Counted from the stretch's first letter, positions 53,010 to 63,061 are shown. The stretch: DNA of 64,000 nucleotides from Tannerella sp. (GCA_031285565.1 JAITVY010000058.1:29275-93274); one strand, 5' to 3'. The notes: generated by a model not told the origin, from the letters alone. Program-made: numbers and translations.

Positions 53010-54335
53010 TTATCCTAAAATCATTCCAACTATAGTTGCCGAAAGTACGGAAACCAATGCTCCTGCAAACATAGCCCGAAAACCCATGCCTGCTATCATC
53101 GGTCGTTTTTCAGGTGCAAGTATACCCAATGCACCTATTAATATTCCGATAGAACCAATATTCGCAAAACCACATAGCATATATGTGGACATTACAATAG
53201 ACTTTTCATATATAAATAGGCCTGCACTCTTCCATTCCTGCATTTGCAAATAGGCTACAAATTCATTCAATATCGTTTTTTGACCTAATAAAGCGCCGAC
53301 CGACACTAAATCGTCTGTAGGAACACCCACCAACCACATCAAAGGAGACAGAATTGAGCCTAAAATAAACTGTACGGAAAATCCGGATGATTTACCATCA
53401 GTAACAGAAACTACCCAATCATTCAAACCTGTATAGTGCCCTATAACCCCTTCGAAAATATAATTTACCAAAGCTACTAATGAGATAAATACTAATAGCA
53501 TTGCTGCTACATTTGCCATTAACCGGAGGCCTGTAACCGTTCCGGATGCTAACGCTTCTAAAGCACCTCCCTTCCGGTCTTTATTTTCCACCTTGCAAGT
53601 ATCGTCCGAACAATCATTTATTTTTTCGGTTTGCGGACAAAACATTTTAGCAATGACAATAGCCCCTGGTGCAGCCATCACTGATGCTGACAATAAATGT
53701 TTTGCAAAGAATATCTGCATTGCCGGATCATTTCCTCCCAATATACCTATATATGCCCCCATAACTGTCCCCGCAATCGTAGCCATCCCTGATACCATCA
53801 CCAAGAAAAGCTCTGATTTATTCATTTTGGGGAGGTAATTTTTTGCCAAAAGCGGAGATTCTGACATACCTATAAAAATATTTCCTCCTACAACAAGCCC
53901 TTCGGCGCCGGATATATTCCGGAACATCCGTCTTAGTACCCATGAGAACCCATAAACAACACGCTGAATAATGCCCCAATAATAAAACAACGACACTAGC
54001 GCAGAAAAAACAATCAGGGTAGGCAGGGAATGAATTAGAAAAACTACTCCGTTACTTTTAGAAGCATAGGGTCCTAATAAGAAAGCTACGCCTGCCTGCG
54101 TTGCATTTACAATTTTCACAAATATCTTACCCAGATACTCAAAAATAGTCCCGATAAAAGGAACATACAGAATCAACAATACAAAAACGAGTTGAAATAA
54201 TAATCCGGATAGTACCAGCTTCCAGTCAATGCGTTTACGATTTTCACTAAAAAGATATGCCAGGGCTAATACTGTAATTACACCAAGCAAACCTCGTAAT
54301 AAAGAAATTCCACTAAAGCCGGTTGACTCGATCAT
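53010..54335 (-). CDS. Concentrative nucleoside transporter (NupC/CNT family)
   Basis: 441 residues with eight or more membrane helices. CNT motifs: LLRGLLGVITVLALAYLFSENRKRIDWKLV at the start, PYASKSNGVVFLIHSLPTLIVFSALVSLFYYWGIIQ, ISGAEGLVVGGNIFIGMSESPLLAKNYLPKMNKSELFLVMVSGMATIAGTVMGAYIGILG and TYMLCGFANIGSIGILIGALG. A hydrophilic loop with CPQTEKINDCSDDTCKVENKD (about 222-245) is Cys-rich and less usual. It imports nucleosides with sodium or protons. Its start overlaps the stop of the upstream gene by one base (TGATG). Confidence 0.93.
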   Translation of the reverse strand: MIESTGFSGISLLRGLLGVITVLALAYLFSENRKRIDWKLVLSGLLFQLVFVLLILYVPFIGTIFEYLGKIFVKIVNATQAGVAFLLGPYASKSNGVVFLIHSLPTLIVFSALVSLFYYWGIIQRVVYGFSWVLRRMFRNISGAEGLVVGGNIFIGMSESPLLAKNYLPKMNKSELFLVMVSGMATIAGTVMGAYIGILGGNDPAMQIFFAKHLLSASVMAAPGAIVIAKMFCPQTEKINDCSDDTCKVENKDRKGGALEALASGTVTGLRLMANVAAMLLVFISLVALVNYIFEGVIGHYTGLNDWVVSVTDGKSSGFSVQFILGSILSPLMWLVGVPTDDLVSVGALLGQKTILNEFVAYLQMQEWKSAGLFIYEKSIVMSTYMLCGFANIGSIGILIGALGILAPEKRPMIAGMGFRAMFAGALVSVLSATIVGMILG

Positions 54336-54961
54336 CAGCGGTCGCCCTCCTCTACCCTGCGCAACAGTTCCTCTTTATAAATTTTGGCAAACTCATAATT
54401 TTCTTCACGGATAGCATCTTCCATGCGTTCTTCTATTTCATCGCTTTCCATCAATTGCAGCCATTCCTGTAATTTAGCATTGTCATCAATTTCATCCGGA
54501 TTCAGTTGTTTGGATAAAAGAGTTTCTTTCTCTTTTTCTGGAGAATTTCGTTCATCCAGTATTATACCGCATTTCTGAATAATAGATTCGAGCGTGTAAA
54601 TATCCGCCTTCATCCGGAGAGCAACTGCTACAGCATCAGATGTGCGGGAGTCTATCCGGATCTCATTTGTTCCATCAGAAAATACCATCTCCGAATAAAA
54701 GATGCCATCATCGAACTTATAAATCATAACTTCTAATAAACGGATCTGAAATGCATTCGCAAAACGAACAAATAAGTCATGTGTTAAAGGACGAGGCGGG
54801 CGAAGCGCTTCCAATGCGATTGCAATGGATTGTGCTTCTGAAACGCCTACTATCACCGGGATCCGGCGCGGACCATCCTCTGATAAAATCAAAGCATATG
54901 CTCCCGACTGCATCTGACTGTTAGTCAATCCCTGTACTCTTAATTTAACTTTTTCGTCCAA
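54335..54961 (-). CDS. Bifunctional nuclease-domain (DUF151) protein with UVR motif
   Basis: 208 residues. Residues about 1-135 are a BFN/DUF151 domain (VKLRVQGLTN...ALILSEDGPRRIPVIVGVSEAQSIAIALE, RPLTHDLFVRFANAF, EIRIDSRTSDAVAVALRMKADIYTLESII). A charged linker leads to a UvrB/UvrC-like helical hairpin (about 160-205, EIEERMEDAIREENYEFAKIYKEELLRRV). Proteins with this pairing occur widely in Bacteroidetes; plant and Thermotoga members have reported nuclease activity, but the role here is unknown. It overlaps the nucleoside transporter by one base, so the two are translationally coupled. Confidence 0.88.
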   Translation of the reverse strand: MDEKVKLRVQGLTNSQMQSGAYALILSEDGPRRIPVIVGVSEAQSIAIALEALRPPRPLTHDLFVRFANAFQIRLLEVMIYKFDDGIFYSEMVFSDGTNEIRIDSRTSDAVAVALRMKADIYTLESIIQKCGIILDERNSPEKEKETLLSKQLNPDEIDDNAKLQEWLQLMESDEIEERMEDAIREENYEFAKIYKEELLRRVEEGDR

Positions 54962-54980
54962 TGTATAAAATATTAAATTA

Positions 54981-55547
54981 TTAATTGATTTTCTTTTCTA
55001 ACTCTTGTTCTATATCTTCAAATGTAGTCGTCTGCAAAACAATATTCTTTTCTTCATCCAATAAATAGAGAGTAGGCAACGATGTCAGCAAAAAAAGACC
55101 TTCCACATTAATCGTAGCCCCTTTATCATAACCGTTTATCCAATTGGAAGGAATCTGTTTCGTGTATGGCATCCACAGATCCATATCATCTTCCGGATAG
55201 ACAGACAGTATCACCAAACGTTTTTCGTCTATTAACTGATTAACGATTTCTGATGTATTTAATTGTTCTTTTAATTCATGACAATCTTCACAGGTGGGAT
55301 CATAAAAGTAAAGCAATAAGATCTCCGACTCAAGCGTGTATAGAGTACCCTCCACACCATTTGCCTGAGTATAAACAAAATCATTCGCTTTCACCAGTTG
55401 TTTTCTTGCAGCAACATAATCAAAATTAATTTTGTTGCTATTCGCCTGCTCAACGAAAACATTTACCTTTTCCAATGCCTGTAGCGGCAGATGACAAACA
55501 CCAGCAAACCACAAACATAAAAACAGAATACAACTCCTTAGAATCAT
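54981..55547 (-). CDS. Exported thioredoxin-fold protein
   Basis: 188 residues from ATG 55547; the upstream in-frame ATG at 55571 is excluded because the -7 box TATCTTTG (55576-55569) puts the transcript start near 55562. A signal peptide (ILRSCILFLCLWFAGVCHLPLQA) is followed by about 50 helical residues and a thioredoxin-like domain with the redox motif CEDC (LYFYDPTCEDCHELKEQL), then LVILSVYPEDDMDLW and the cis-Pro loop LTSLPTLYLLDEEKNIV. It resembles the C-terminal part of TlpA/DUF5106-type proteins. It heads the minus-strand operon with the BFN, nucleoside transporter and rsmE genes. Confidence 0.82.
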   Translation of the reverse strand: MILRSCILFLCLWFAGVCHLPLQALEKVNVFVEQANSNKINFDYVAARKQLVKANDFVYTQANGVEGTLYTLESEILLLYFYDPTCEDCHELKEQLNTSEIVNQLIDEKRLVILSVYPEDDMDLWMPYTKQIPSNWINGYDKGATINVEGLFLLTSLPTLYLLDEEKNIVLQTTTFEDIEQELEKKIN

Positions 55548-55568
55548 CACTTCACCGATATTATAATA

Positions 55569-55576
55569 CAAAGATA
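55569..55576 (-). promoter_or_regulatory. -7 element of the thioredoxin-like operon
   Basis: TATCTTTG on the minus strand; it decides the start codon at 55547. Confidence 0.5.
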
Positions 55577-55599
55577 AAAAACAATTGACAATTAATAAT

Positions 55600-55607
55600 T
55601 ACATTTG
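55600..55607 (+). promoter_or_regulatory. -7 element of the dnaG promoter
   Basis: TACATTTG fits TAnnTTTG, 24 bases before the dnaG start. Confidence 0.5.
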
Positions 55608-55630
55608 TATGGCAAAGCATAAACTTTTAT

Positions 55631-57730
55631 ATGATAGACCAGGTTACCCGGGATAAGATTTTAGATGCAGCAAATATTGTAGATGTAGTCTCTGAATTCG
55701 TTACTTTACGAAAGCGGGGAGTTAATTATGTAGGTTTATGTCCTTTTCATACCGACAAAACTCCTTCGTTTTATGTCTCTGCATCAAAAAATATATGTAA
55801 ATGCTTTGCTTGCGGTGAAGGTGGATCGCCTGTTTATTTCATCATGAAACATGAACAACTTAGTTATCATGATGCACTTCGTTTTTTAGCAAAAAAATAC
55901 AACATCGACGTTCAGGAAAGAGAACTGACCCATGAAGAAAAACAGGCGCAAAGTGACCGTGAAAGTATGTTTATTGTTAACAACTGGGCACAGAAACACT
56001 TTTCGTCCCGCCTACACGAACACGAAGAAGGCCTGGCAATCGGATTACGTTATTTTGTTGAACGTGGCTTCAGGGAAGATATCGTAAAAAAATTTCAATT
56101 AGGATACAGCCTTGAGAAACGCGATGATCTTTACCAAACGGCCACAAAGCAGGGTTACAAAAAAGATTTCCTTGAAAAAACAGGACTTGTAACATTCTAC
56201 GAAAACGGTGCAGCAAACGATCGTTACCGGGGACGTGTTATTTTCCCGATTCATACGATGAGTGGAAAAATAGTTGGTTTTGGTGGACGTATTCTGAAAA
56301 ACAATGAAAAAACGGCCAAATATGTAAACTCACCTGAAAGCGATATCTATCATAAAAGTAATGAGCTATATGGCATCTTCTTTGCGAAACAAGCGATTGC
56401 CAAAGCTGATAAATGCTTTTTAGTTGAAGGATATACGGATGTTATTTCAATGCATCAGGCAGGTGTTGAAAATGTGGTTGCCTCATCCGGGACTGCCCTG
56501 ACACACGGGCAAATACACATGATCCACCGCATAACGAATAATATCACGCTTATCTATGATGGCGATGCTGCCGGAATCAAAGCCGCTATCAGAGGGGTCG
56601 ATCTGTTGCTGGAAGAAGGTATGAATATAAAAATCGTACTTCTGCCTGATGGAGAAGATCCTGACTCATTTGCACGAAAACACAATGCGTTTGAATTTTC
56701 AGTATACCTTCAACAGCATGAAACAGACTTTATACGTTTCAAAACAAAGCTATTATTAAATGAGGCCGGAGACGACCCCATCAAACGGGCAAAACTAATC
56801 TCCGAAATTATTCATTCTATCGCAGTCATACCTGACAATATTGTCCGTTCGGTCTATGTTAAGGAATGTAGTGATTTACTTGACATTAAAGAGCAGACAT
56901 TGCTAAATGAGTTGAATAAAATTCGCGCAAACAAGAGAAATACGTCAACTCAGACCAAAACAATTCCTACAGCAACACTGGCTACTGCTATCCCGCAGAA
57001 CGAATGGACAGATCAATCAGCACAATTACCGGAAATTACTGAGACAAACATATCTCATCAAGAGACGTCTAGCGTAAAGCATCCTCCAAAAGCTTTTATT
57101 TCACCATTTAAAGCATATGAAGAAGCATTGCTTTTATATGTGATACAATATGGAGAACGTACACTGTTTGAATATGTGGAAGAGAATGAATCGATTGTCA
57201 TCAAAGTGCCCGAATATATCCATTCCGAATTAGGGAATGATGATTTAGCATTTCTGACTCCGCATTACAAGCATATTCTGGACGACGCAATTTCACATTG
57301 CCACGAAGCGAATTTCATGGCTGCACGACACTTTCTTTCGCATACAAACCCGTCAGTCAGTCAGACGGCCATCAACCTGACAGGGACAAATCACAAACAA
57401 TTCTTCGACGAAGTTGAATTAGAAGAAGTAAATGCGGAAATAAAGGAAACCACTGATAAAAAGCAATTGGCTAAACTAGAGAAAATCAAAGAACAAATTC
57501 AACAAAAACAAATGGAAGAATTTGAACATGCACTCCGGCGTGATATTTTCGCATTTAAAGAAGCATATGTTATTCAACAAATAAACGCTATAAATAAAAA
57601 GATGAAAGAACTGCAAACAAACGGAGATGTTGAAGAAGCAATAAAATTAATGGCCGAACTACAACGATTAAATGAAATTAAAGTGATCCTGAGTAAAGAA
57701 TTAGGTGAACGAATCATATTAAAAATGTAA
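55631..57730 (+). CDS. dnaG: DNA primase
   Basis: 699 residues. Zinc-binding CHC2 domain with Cys37, His40, Cys58 and Cys61 (LCPFHTDKTPSF...CKCFACGEGG); catalytic core (about 115-240); TOPRIM domain (about 255-340) with the acidic FLVEGYTDVISMHQ and IYDGDAAGIKAA motifs; and a C-terminal DnaB-interacting part (about 450-699), longer than in E. coli and rich in Glu and Lys helices. It makes RNA primers for replication. The gene runs into an ABC transporter gene 2 bases later. Confidence 0.97.
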   Translation: MIDQVTRDKILDAANIVDVVSEFVTLRKRGVNYVGLCPFHTDKTPSFYVSASKNICKCFACGEGGSPVYFIMKHEQLSYHDALRFLAKKYNIDVQERELTHEEKQAQSDRESMFIVNNWAQKHFSSRLHEHEEGLAIGLRYFVERGFREDIVKKFQLGYSLEKRDDLYQTATKQGYKKDFLEKTGLVTFYENGAANDRYRGRVIFPIHTMSGKIVGFGGRILKNNEKTAKYVNSPESDIYHKSNELYGIFFAKQAIAKADKCFLVEGYTDVISMHQAGVENVVASSGTALTHGQIHMIHRITNNITLIYDGDAAGIKAAIRGVDLLLEEGMNIKIVLLPDGEDPDSFARKHNAFEFSVYLQQHETDFIRFKTKLLLNEAGDDPIKRAKLISEIIHSIAVIPDNIVRSVYVKECSDLLDIKEQTLLNELNKIRANKRNTSTQTKTIPTATLATAIPQNEWTDQSAQLPEITETNISHQETSSVKHPPKAFISPFKAYEEALLLYVIQYGERTLFEYVEENESIVIKVPEYIHSELGNDDLAFLTPHYKHILDDAISHCHEANFMAARHFLSHTNPSVSQTAINLTGTNHKQFFDEVELEEVNAEIKETTDKKQLAKLEKIKEQIQQKQMEEFEHALRRDIFAFKEAYVIQQINAINKKMKELQTNGDVEEAIKLMAELQRLNEIKVILSKELGERIILKM

Positions 57731-57732
57731 CT

Positions 57733-58659
57733 ATGTACTTTTTAGAAGCAAACGATATTGTCAAACAATATAGAAACCACCTGGCTTTAGATAATGTCAG
57801 CATCCAGGTACCGCAAGGAAAAATATTCGGTCTCCTGGGTCCGAACGGAGCTGGCAAAACAACATTAATACGTATCATCAACCGGATAACAGCGCCTGAC
57901 AGTGGCACCGTTTACTTTGACGGCCGACCTTCACTACCAAATGATATTTTTCATATCGGCTATCTGCCTGAGGAACGTGGTCTGTATAAAAAAATGAAAG
58001 TAGGCGAACAAGCTATTTACTTTGCGCAACTAAAAGGACTTAGTGCTCACGAAGCAAGAAAAAGATTAACTTATTGGTTCGAAAAATTCGACATCATGCC
58101 ATGGTGGAACAAAAAACTGGAAGAGCTCTCTAAAGGAATGCAACAGAAAGTGCAATTCATTATCACCGTTGTTCACGAACCCGATTTATTGATCTTTGAC
58201 GAACCATTCAGCGGCTTCGATCCGGTCAATGCTGAATTACTTAAACAGGAAATGCTGGAATTAAAAAAAGCCGGACGTACATTGATTTTCTCTACCCACA
58301 ACATGGCCTCTGTTGAAGAAATTTGCGATGAAATAGCTTTAATCAACCAATCGAAAGTTGTACTTAACGGAGATATACATCAGATACGCAGCAGGTTTAA
58401 AGAAGATATTTTTAGAATCTCTGTAACAAATGAACAAGTTGAACCACAACCAGATCTTTTTTCGGTTCTCTCCCAGAAAAAAACAGCCGAACACACGGAT
58501 GTACGGATCCATAAATCCTGTAACATTAGTAATTCAGCTTTATTAAATGCATTAACACAACAATATGATATCATTTCCTTTACGGAAGAGCTACCATCCA
58601 TGAATGATATCTTCATCCGTACGGTTTCAAACAACGATATAAAAACGACTGCACTATGA
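57733..58659 (+). CDS. ABC transporter ATP-binding protein
   Basis: 308 residues. Walker A GPNGAGKTT (36-44), signature LSKGMQQKVQ (about 136-145), Walker B LLIFDEPFSGFDP (about 153-165) and the switch His in IFSTHNMA. A C-terminal extension of about 90 residues (about 220-308) matches NatA-like exporters. It is 2 bases after dnaG and overlaps its permease by 4 bases (ATGA), so the two make one exporter. The substrate is unknown; sodium or a peptide/antibiotic is possible. Confidence 0.94.
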   Translation: MYFLEANDIVKQYRNHLALDNVSIQVPQGKIFGLLGPNGAGKTTLIRIINRITAPDSGTVYFDGRPSLPNDIFHIGYLPEERGLYKKMKVGEQAIYFAQLKGLSAHEARKRLTYWFEKFDIMPWWNKKLEELSKGMQQKVQFIITVVHEPDLLIFDEPFSGFDPVNAELLKQEMLELKKAGRTLIFSTHNMASVEEICDEIALINQSKVVLNGDIHQIRSRFKEDIFRISVTNEQVEPQPDLFSVLSQKKTAEHTDVRIHKSCNISNSALLNALTQQYDIISFTEELPSMNDIFIRTVSNNDIKTTAL

Positions 58660-59951
58660 ACAAAATAGGATTAATCATCAGGCGGGAATACCTTCACCGC
58701 GTCAGGAAGAAATCATTTATTCTACTAACCCTTCTTACACCGTTATTAATGGCAGCCATGCTATTTGTGCCTTTGTGGTTAGCATCTTTCAAAGGTGATA
58801 CGATAAATATTGCCATTATTGACCAGACCGGGAAATACGCACCCTTGTTTAAAGATACCGATCATTATAAGTTTCACGATGCAAACCAATCGTTGGAGGA
58901 ATATCGTGCAGATGAAAATAAAGAATTGTTCGCCGTACTGAATATTTCGGATAATTTATTGGAGAATCCGCAAGCAGCTACCCTTTATTCCGAGAAACAG
59001 ATCCCTGGCGATTTATCGCGTCTGGTTAACCAGATATTGACCAAACAGATTGAAAGTGATAAACTCGCATCATTTCAGATTCCTGATCTGGAAAACATCA
59101 TCAAAGAAAGTCGTGTAAATTTTAATATTCAAACTATTAAATGGGGGAAAGACGGTACCGAAAGTTCATCATCAGCAGCAATTGCACACATACTTGGCAT
59201 TTTATCAACGTTAGCTATATATATGTTTATCATGATGTATGGCTCGATGGTTATGCAAAGTGTAACTGAGGAAAAAACCAGCCGCATTGTAGAAATCATG
59301 GTATCATCTGTACGACCTTTTGATTTGATGATTGGAAAAATTATCGGAATTGGCTTGGTTGGAATCACTCAGATCTGCCTATGGGGCATCCTATTATCCA
59401 TTTTCAGTGGTATCGGGGGGCTGTTTATAGCTGGAGGAATGCCTGTAAATGAGATGCAAACGACTATGGCAATGCAACCGGATATGATGCTTCCCGATGA
59501 ATTATCCTGGCTTACCCAATTGCAATCATTTAATTTCGGCGAAATACTGTTATACTTTATCCTTTTCTTTATTGGAGGGTATTTATTATATGCATCCGTT
59601 TTTGCCGCTATCGGATCTGCAGCAAATGCGCCTGAAGATTCGCAGCAACTTATGATGCCTATTTCTATTTTATTAATATTCGCATTATACGCCGGTATTT
59701 ACGGCATTAATAATCCTGACGGGCCATTGGCTTTCTGGTGTTCTATGATTCCATTCACCTCGCCTATTGTAATGATAATGCGTATACCATACGAAATACC
59801 ATTGTGGCAAAAACTTGTTTCAGTCATTCTGCTATATGCTACATCAATCAGCCTGATTTGGATTTCCGCTAAAATATATCGCATAGGAATATTGATGTAC
59901 GGCAAAAAGCCTCAGTTGAAAGAAATAGTAAAATGGATTACATTCAAATAA
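58656..59951 (+). CDS. ABC-2 type permease, NatB-like
   Basis: 431 residues. A first membrane helix (about 21-46, SFILLTLLTPLLMAAMLFVPLWLA), a periplasmic domain of about 125 residues (IAIIDQTGKYAPLF ... EKQIPGDLSRLVNQILT) and five or six further helices in the C-terminal half, with the coupling motif VTEEKTSRIVEIMVSSVRPFDLMIGKIIGIGLVGITQ. It forms the membrane part with the ATPase gene it overlaps. A run AQTTMAMQPDMMLP-like (MQTTMAMQPDMMLPDE) sits in a loop near residue 268. Confidence 0.92.
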   Translation: MNKIGLIIRREYLHRVRKKSFILLTLLTPLLMAAMLFVPLWLASFKGDTINIAIIDQTGKYAPLFKDTDHYKFHDANQSLEEYRADENKELFAVLNISDNLLENPQAATLYSEKQIPGDLSRLVNQILTKQIESDKLASFQIPDLENIIKESRVNFNIQTIKWGKDGTESSSSAAIAHILGILSTLAIYMFIMMYGSMVMQSVTEEKTSRIVEIMVSSVRPFDLMIGKIIGIGLVGITQICLWGILLSIFSGIGGLFIAGGMPVNEMQTTMAMQPDMMLPDELSWLTQLQSFNFGEILLYFILFFIGGYLLYASVFAAIGSAANAPEDSQQLMMPISILLIFALYAGIYGINNPDGPLAFWCSMIPFTSPIVMIMRIPYEIPLWQKLVSVILLYATSISLIWISAKIYRIGILMYGKKPQLKEIVKWITFK

Positions 59952-59986
59952 AAAAAGAATCCCGAAAAGTATTTCCGGGATTTTCT
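59950..59986. terminator. Bidirectional terminator between the ABC genes and rpoD
   Basis: AATCCCG (59958-59964) pairs with CGGGATT (59976-59982). A TTTTCTC run follows on the + strand and a seven-base U-run on the minus strand. Confidence 0.75.
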
Positions 59987-60025
59987 CATTAAGAAATAAT
60001 TTAAAACCTTTTAAAAATTATCTCC

Positions 60026-60886
60026 TTAACCTAAATACGATTTCAAGAGCTTACTACGTGTTCCTTGTCTTAGCCTACGAATGGCTTTTTCTTTGATTTG
60101 GCGTACACGTTCACGGGTCAACCCGAATTTGTCGCCAATTTCTTCTAATGTTACTTCCTGACATCCGATACCGAAAAACATTTTAATGATTTCACATTCT
60201 CTTTCGGTTAATGTAGCAAGAGCTCTGTCAATTTCTTTCGCCAATGATTCATTCATTAACGATCCGTCAGCAATCGGAGCATCATCATTTACCAGCACAT
60301 CCAAAAGGCTGTTGTCTTCGCCTTCAACGAACGGAGCATCCACTGAAATATGACGTCCGGATACTTTTAATGTATCCGAAATCTTATCTACCGGGATATC
60401 CAGTTCTTCGGCCAATTCTTCGGGCGATGGCTTGCGTTCATGCTCCTGTTCGAAACGGGAAAAAGCTTTACTGATCTTATTCAGCGAACCTACCTGATTC
60501 AACGGTAAACGAACAATACGCGACTGTTCAGCCAATGCCTGCAAAATTGATTGACGAATCCACCATACAGCGTATGAAATAAACTTAAACCCTCTCGTTT
60601 CATCAAACTTCTCTGCCGCTTTTATCAAACCTAAGTTTCCTTCATTAATTAAATCCGGTAAACTTAAACCCTGATTTTGATACTGCTTTGCTACTGATAC
60701 AACAAAACGAAGATTTGCCCGAGTTAATTTTTCAAGCGCTTTACGGTCACCTTTTTTTATGGCTTGCGCCAATTCAACTTCCTCTTCTACCGTAATAAGA
60801 TCTTCACGCCCAATCTCTTGAAGATATTTATCCAGCGAAGCACTTTCGCGATTGGTGATGGACTTTGTAATCTTTAATTGTCTCAT
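60026..60886 (-). CDS. rpoD: Primary sigma factor RpoD (Bacteroidetes type)
   Basis: 286 residues, without region 1.1, as in the Bacteroidetes primary sigma that reads TTTG/TAnnTTTG promoters. Region 1.2 ([31 protein letters not shown]), region 2 ([65 protein letters not shown]), region 3, and region 4 ([28 protein letters not shown]) are complete. The -7 box of its own promoter fits the same consensus. It is convergent with the ABC exporter genes. Confidence 0.97.
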   Translation of the reverse strand: MRQLKITKSITNRESASLDKYLQEIGREDLITVEEEVELAQAIKKGDRKALEKLTRANLRFVVSVAKQYQNQGLSLPDLINEGNLGLIKAAEKFDETRGFKFISYAVWWIRQSILQALAEQSRIVRLPLNQVGSLNKISKAFSRFEQEHERKPSPEELAEELDIPVDKISDTLKVSGRHISVDAPFVEGEDNSLLDVLVNDDAPIADGSLMNESLAKEIDRALATLTERECEIIKMFFGIGCQEVTLEEIGDKFGLTRERVRQIKEKAIRRLRQGTRSKLLKSYLG

Positions 60887-60914
60887 CCACTATTAAAAAT
60901 TGAAATATGGGATG

Positions 60915-60922
60915 CAAAGATA
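60915..60922 (-). promoter_or_regulatory. -7 element of the rpoD promoter
   Basis: TATCTTTG on the minus strand fits TAnnTTTG, about 30 bases before the start codon. Confidence 0.55.
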
Positions 60923-61024
60923 GCATTTTTTCGGAATATCCATCTGTGTCATCCCAACTTTTTTAACATTCTCGTTTATTATAACAATCTTTATGTTCAA
61001 TTTGTTCGATTTTATCATTTATTT

Positions 61025-62536
61025 TCAATCGACCAAATTTATAGCATATAAACGTGTTTCACCATTCGGATAAAAACCTTTGATAAATAATCCGGTTTCA
61101 TCGGAAACACCTTTTACAATCTTATCAACCATCCGGTAAAGATCTTCCGGATCACTTACACGCTGGTTATTAACCATCATGATCACAAATCCTTTACGAA
61201 TTCCGGCTTCCTGAACTTTACCTTTACTAATACCATTTACTTCTATTCCATAAGTTACTCCATATTCTTTTTTCTGTTCATCAGAAAGTGCACGGAATGC
61301 AGCACCCAAAATCTCTGCACTATCTCCACCCTTCTTTATAACTTCCGTACTACCCTGCATATTCCGAAGTTCTATTGTAAATGTTTTAGATGATCCGTAA
61401 CGGTCAACCTCAACTTTTACTTTATCCCCCGGACGGTATTTATTTACCTGTTCCTGCAATGCACCTGAAGAACGTACTTTTACACCATTTACGGATGTAA
61501 TAACATCTCCGATTTCTAATCCTGCTTCTTTAGCAGAACTACGTTGTGCAAATTCGGCAACATAAGCACCTTCAAGCACTTTGATCTTCGAGTCATTCTG
61601 TTTTGCATCTTGTGCATTCTGGATTACCACACCCAATACAGCACGTTGAACTGCCCCGTATTGTTTTAAATCACCTACAACTTTTCCTGCAATACTAATA
61701 GGTACGGCGAATGAATAGCCTGCGAAGTTCCCGGTTTCAGAATATATAGCTGTATTTATACCCACTAATTCTCCTTTCGTATTAACCAAAGCTCCCCCAC
61801 TATTTCCGGGATTAACAGCTGCATCTGTCTGGATAAATGATTCAATCTTATTCTTGTCTGAATTACCAGTCATAATCGAACGTCCTTTAGCACTGACAAT
61901 ACCAGCTGTAACGGTTGATTTCAGATTAAACGGATTTCCTACTGCCAACACCCATTCACCAATTTTTAATTGTTCTGAATCACCAAAAGAGAGTGTCTGT
62001 AAATCAGTGGCATCAATCTTTATCAATGCGATATCCGTACTAGGATCCGCACCAACAATTTTAGCTTTAAAATTCTGATTATCATTCAATGTGACTTCTA
62101 TTTCATCAGCCCCCTCAACGACATGATTATTTGTTATTATATATCCGTCAGTCGAAATAATAACACCTGAACCTGCCCCAACACGAGGTTGCTGTTGACG
62201 TGGCGAACCTCCCCGGTATCCGAAAAAGAATTCAAACGGATCAAAATACTCCCCTCCTCTTCCTCCTGACGAGGCTTGTGCTTTCGCTGTAGATTTTATA
62301 TGTACAACGGCATGAATTGCCTTTTCTGCGGCATAAGTAAAATCTGTGTTTTCAGCTGCACTACCCAAACTTGTCAAACGATACGGCTGCTTAAACAAAG
62401 AACTATCTTCCGACGAGACTGATTGAAATCCTCTATTATCTTGTTTCAATAAATAACTCACAGCTCCAATAGACGTAGCAACACTCACTACAATTATTGC
62501 AAGAACCGCAATTACTTTTTTCCATGTTGTTTTCAT
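61025..62536 (-). CDS. htrA: HtrA/Deg-family periplasmic serine protease
   Basis: 503 residues. A membrane-proximal hydrophobic segment (about 7-28, VIAVLAIIVVSVATSIGAVSYL) exports or anchors it. Protease domain (about 65-280) with the triad His138 (ITNNHVVEG), Asp168 (STDIALIKID) and Ser246 (NPGNSGGALV). PDZ1 is at about 290-390 (LGVVIQNA...AGLEIGDVITSVNGVKV) and PDZ2 at about 410-500 (GIEVNGISKGKVQEAGIRKGFVIMMVNNQRV). Gly/Gln-rich loop at about 90-118 (SSGGRGG; RGGSPRQQQPR) matches the LA loop. It degrades misfolded envelope proteins. Confidence 0.96.
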   Translation of the reverse strand: MKTTWKKVIAVLAIIVVSVATSIGAVSYLLKQDNRGFQSVSSEDSSLFKQPYRLTSLGSAAENTDFTYAAEKAIHAVVHIKSTAKAQASSGGRGGEYFDPFEFFFGYRGGSPRQQQPRVGAGSGVIISTDGYIITNNHVVEGADEIEVTLNDNQNFKAKIVGADPSTDIALIKIDATDLQTLSFGDSEQLKIGEWVLAVGNPFNLKSTVTAGIVSAKGRSIMTGNSDKNKIESFIQTDAAVNPGNSGGALVNTKGELVGINTAIYSETGNFAGYSFAVPISIAGKVVGDLKQYGAVQRAVLGVVIQNAQDAKQNDSKIKVLEGAYVAEFAQRSSAKEAGLEIGDVITSVNGVKVRSSGALQEQVNKYRPGDKVKVEVDRYGSSKTFTIELRNMQGSTEVIKKGGDSAEILGAAFRALSDEQKKEYGVTYGIEVNGISKGKVQEAGIRKGFVIMMVNNQRVSDPEDLYRMVDKIVKGVSDETGLFIKGFYPNGETRLYAINLVD

Positions 62537-62587
62537 CGCTCTACTATTTATTTAAATTAAACCTTAAATTTAACATTTTCATTTCTC

Positions 62588-62595
62588 CAAATATA
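62588..62595 (-). promoter_or_regulatory. -7 element of the htrA promoter
   Basis: TATATTTG on the minus strand fits TAnnTTTG, about 52 bases before the start. Confidence 0.45.
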
Positions 62596-62718
62596 ACTTC
62601 AAAAAAGATACATTTATTCATTTTCTTCCTGACTTTTCAAGTCTTTTAACTCAAACCCATCACTGGTTAACCGCACTTAACGCTCAAAAAGCATTCCTTA
62701 TCCGATTTTAACAATTCA

Positions 62719-62735
62719 TGTCAGCCATTTTGACA
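62719..62735. promoter_or_regulatory. Inverted repeat TGTCA-N7-TGACA upstream of htrA
   Basis: TGTCA (62719-62723) and TGACA (62731-62735) are exact complements around GCCATTT, about 125 bases upstream of the htrA -7 box. It could be a stress-regulator site; unproven. Confidence 0.3.
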
Positions 62736-63061
62736 GATGCTGATAAAAAGACACAAGCGAAGTTGTATATATAAAATCAGAAAACCATTTGACACGAACA
62801 AAGCTAACCATCTAAACAACAGACATATTTACAACAAGAAAACAGACACTTTTCTTTTCTGAGTAAATAAAATGATAATATAAAGACGTAATAACTTACA
62901 AAAAGTTTAAACACCCCTCCTGTTTTATGATAGCATATTGGGATATGCAAGTGATAATTCTGTGCATCCTTTTATCTGACAAGATCTATAATCAGTGATG
63001 GTTACTCTCATCATCCACACTGTATAAAGATTGCAAAATAGAGGATTATACAACCGGTTTC

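Larger units (their letters stand above)
62537..63061. other. 525-base spacer upstream of htrA
   Basis: No gene or tRNA is seen. It holds the htrA -7 box TATATTTG on the minus strand (62595-62588) and an inverted repeat TGTCA-N7-TGACA (62719-62735). The rest, especially 62740-63060, is AT-rich without recognisable signals. Confidence 0.55.

Noticed and set aside
62740..63060. Possible tRNA or small gene in the long spacer before the small lipoprotein
   Set aside because: No TPsiC-like motif, cloverleaf or reading frame of useful length was found.
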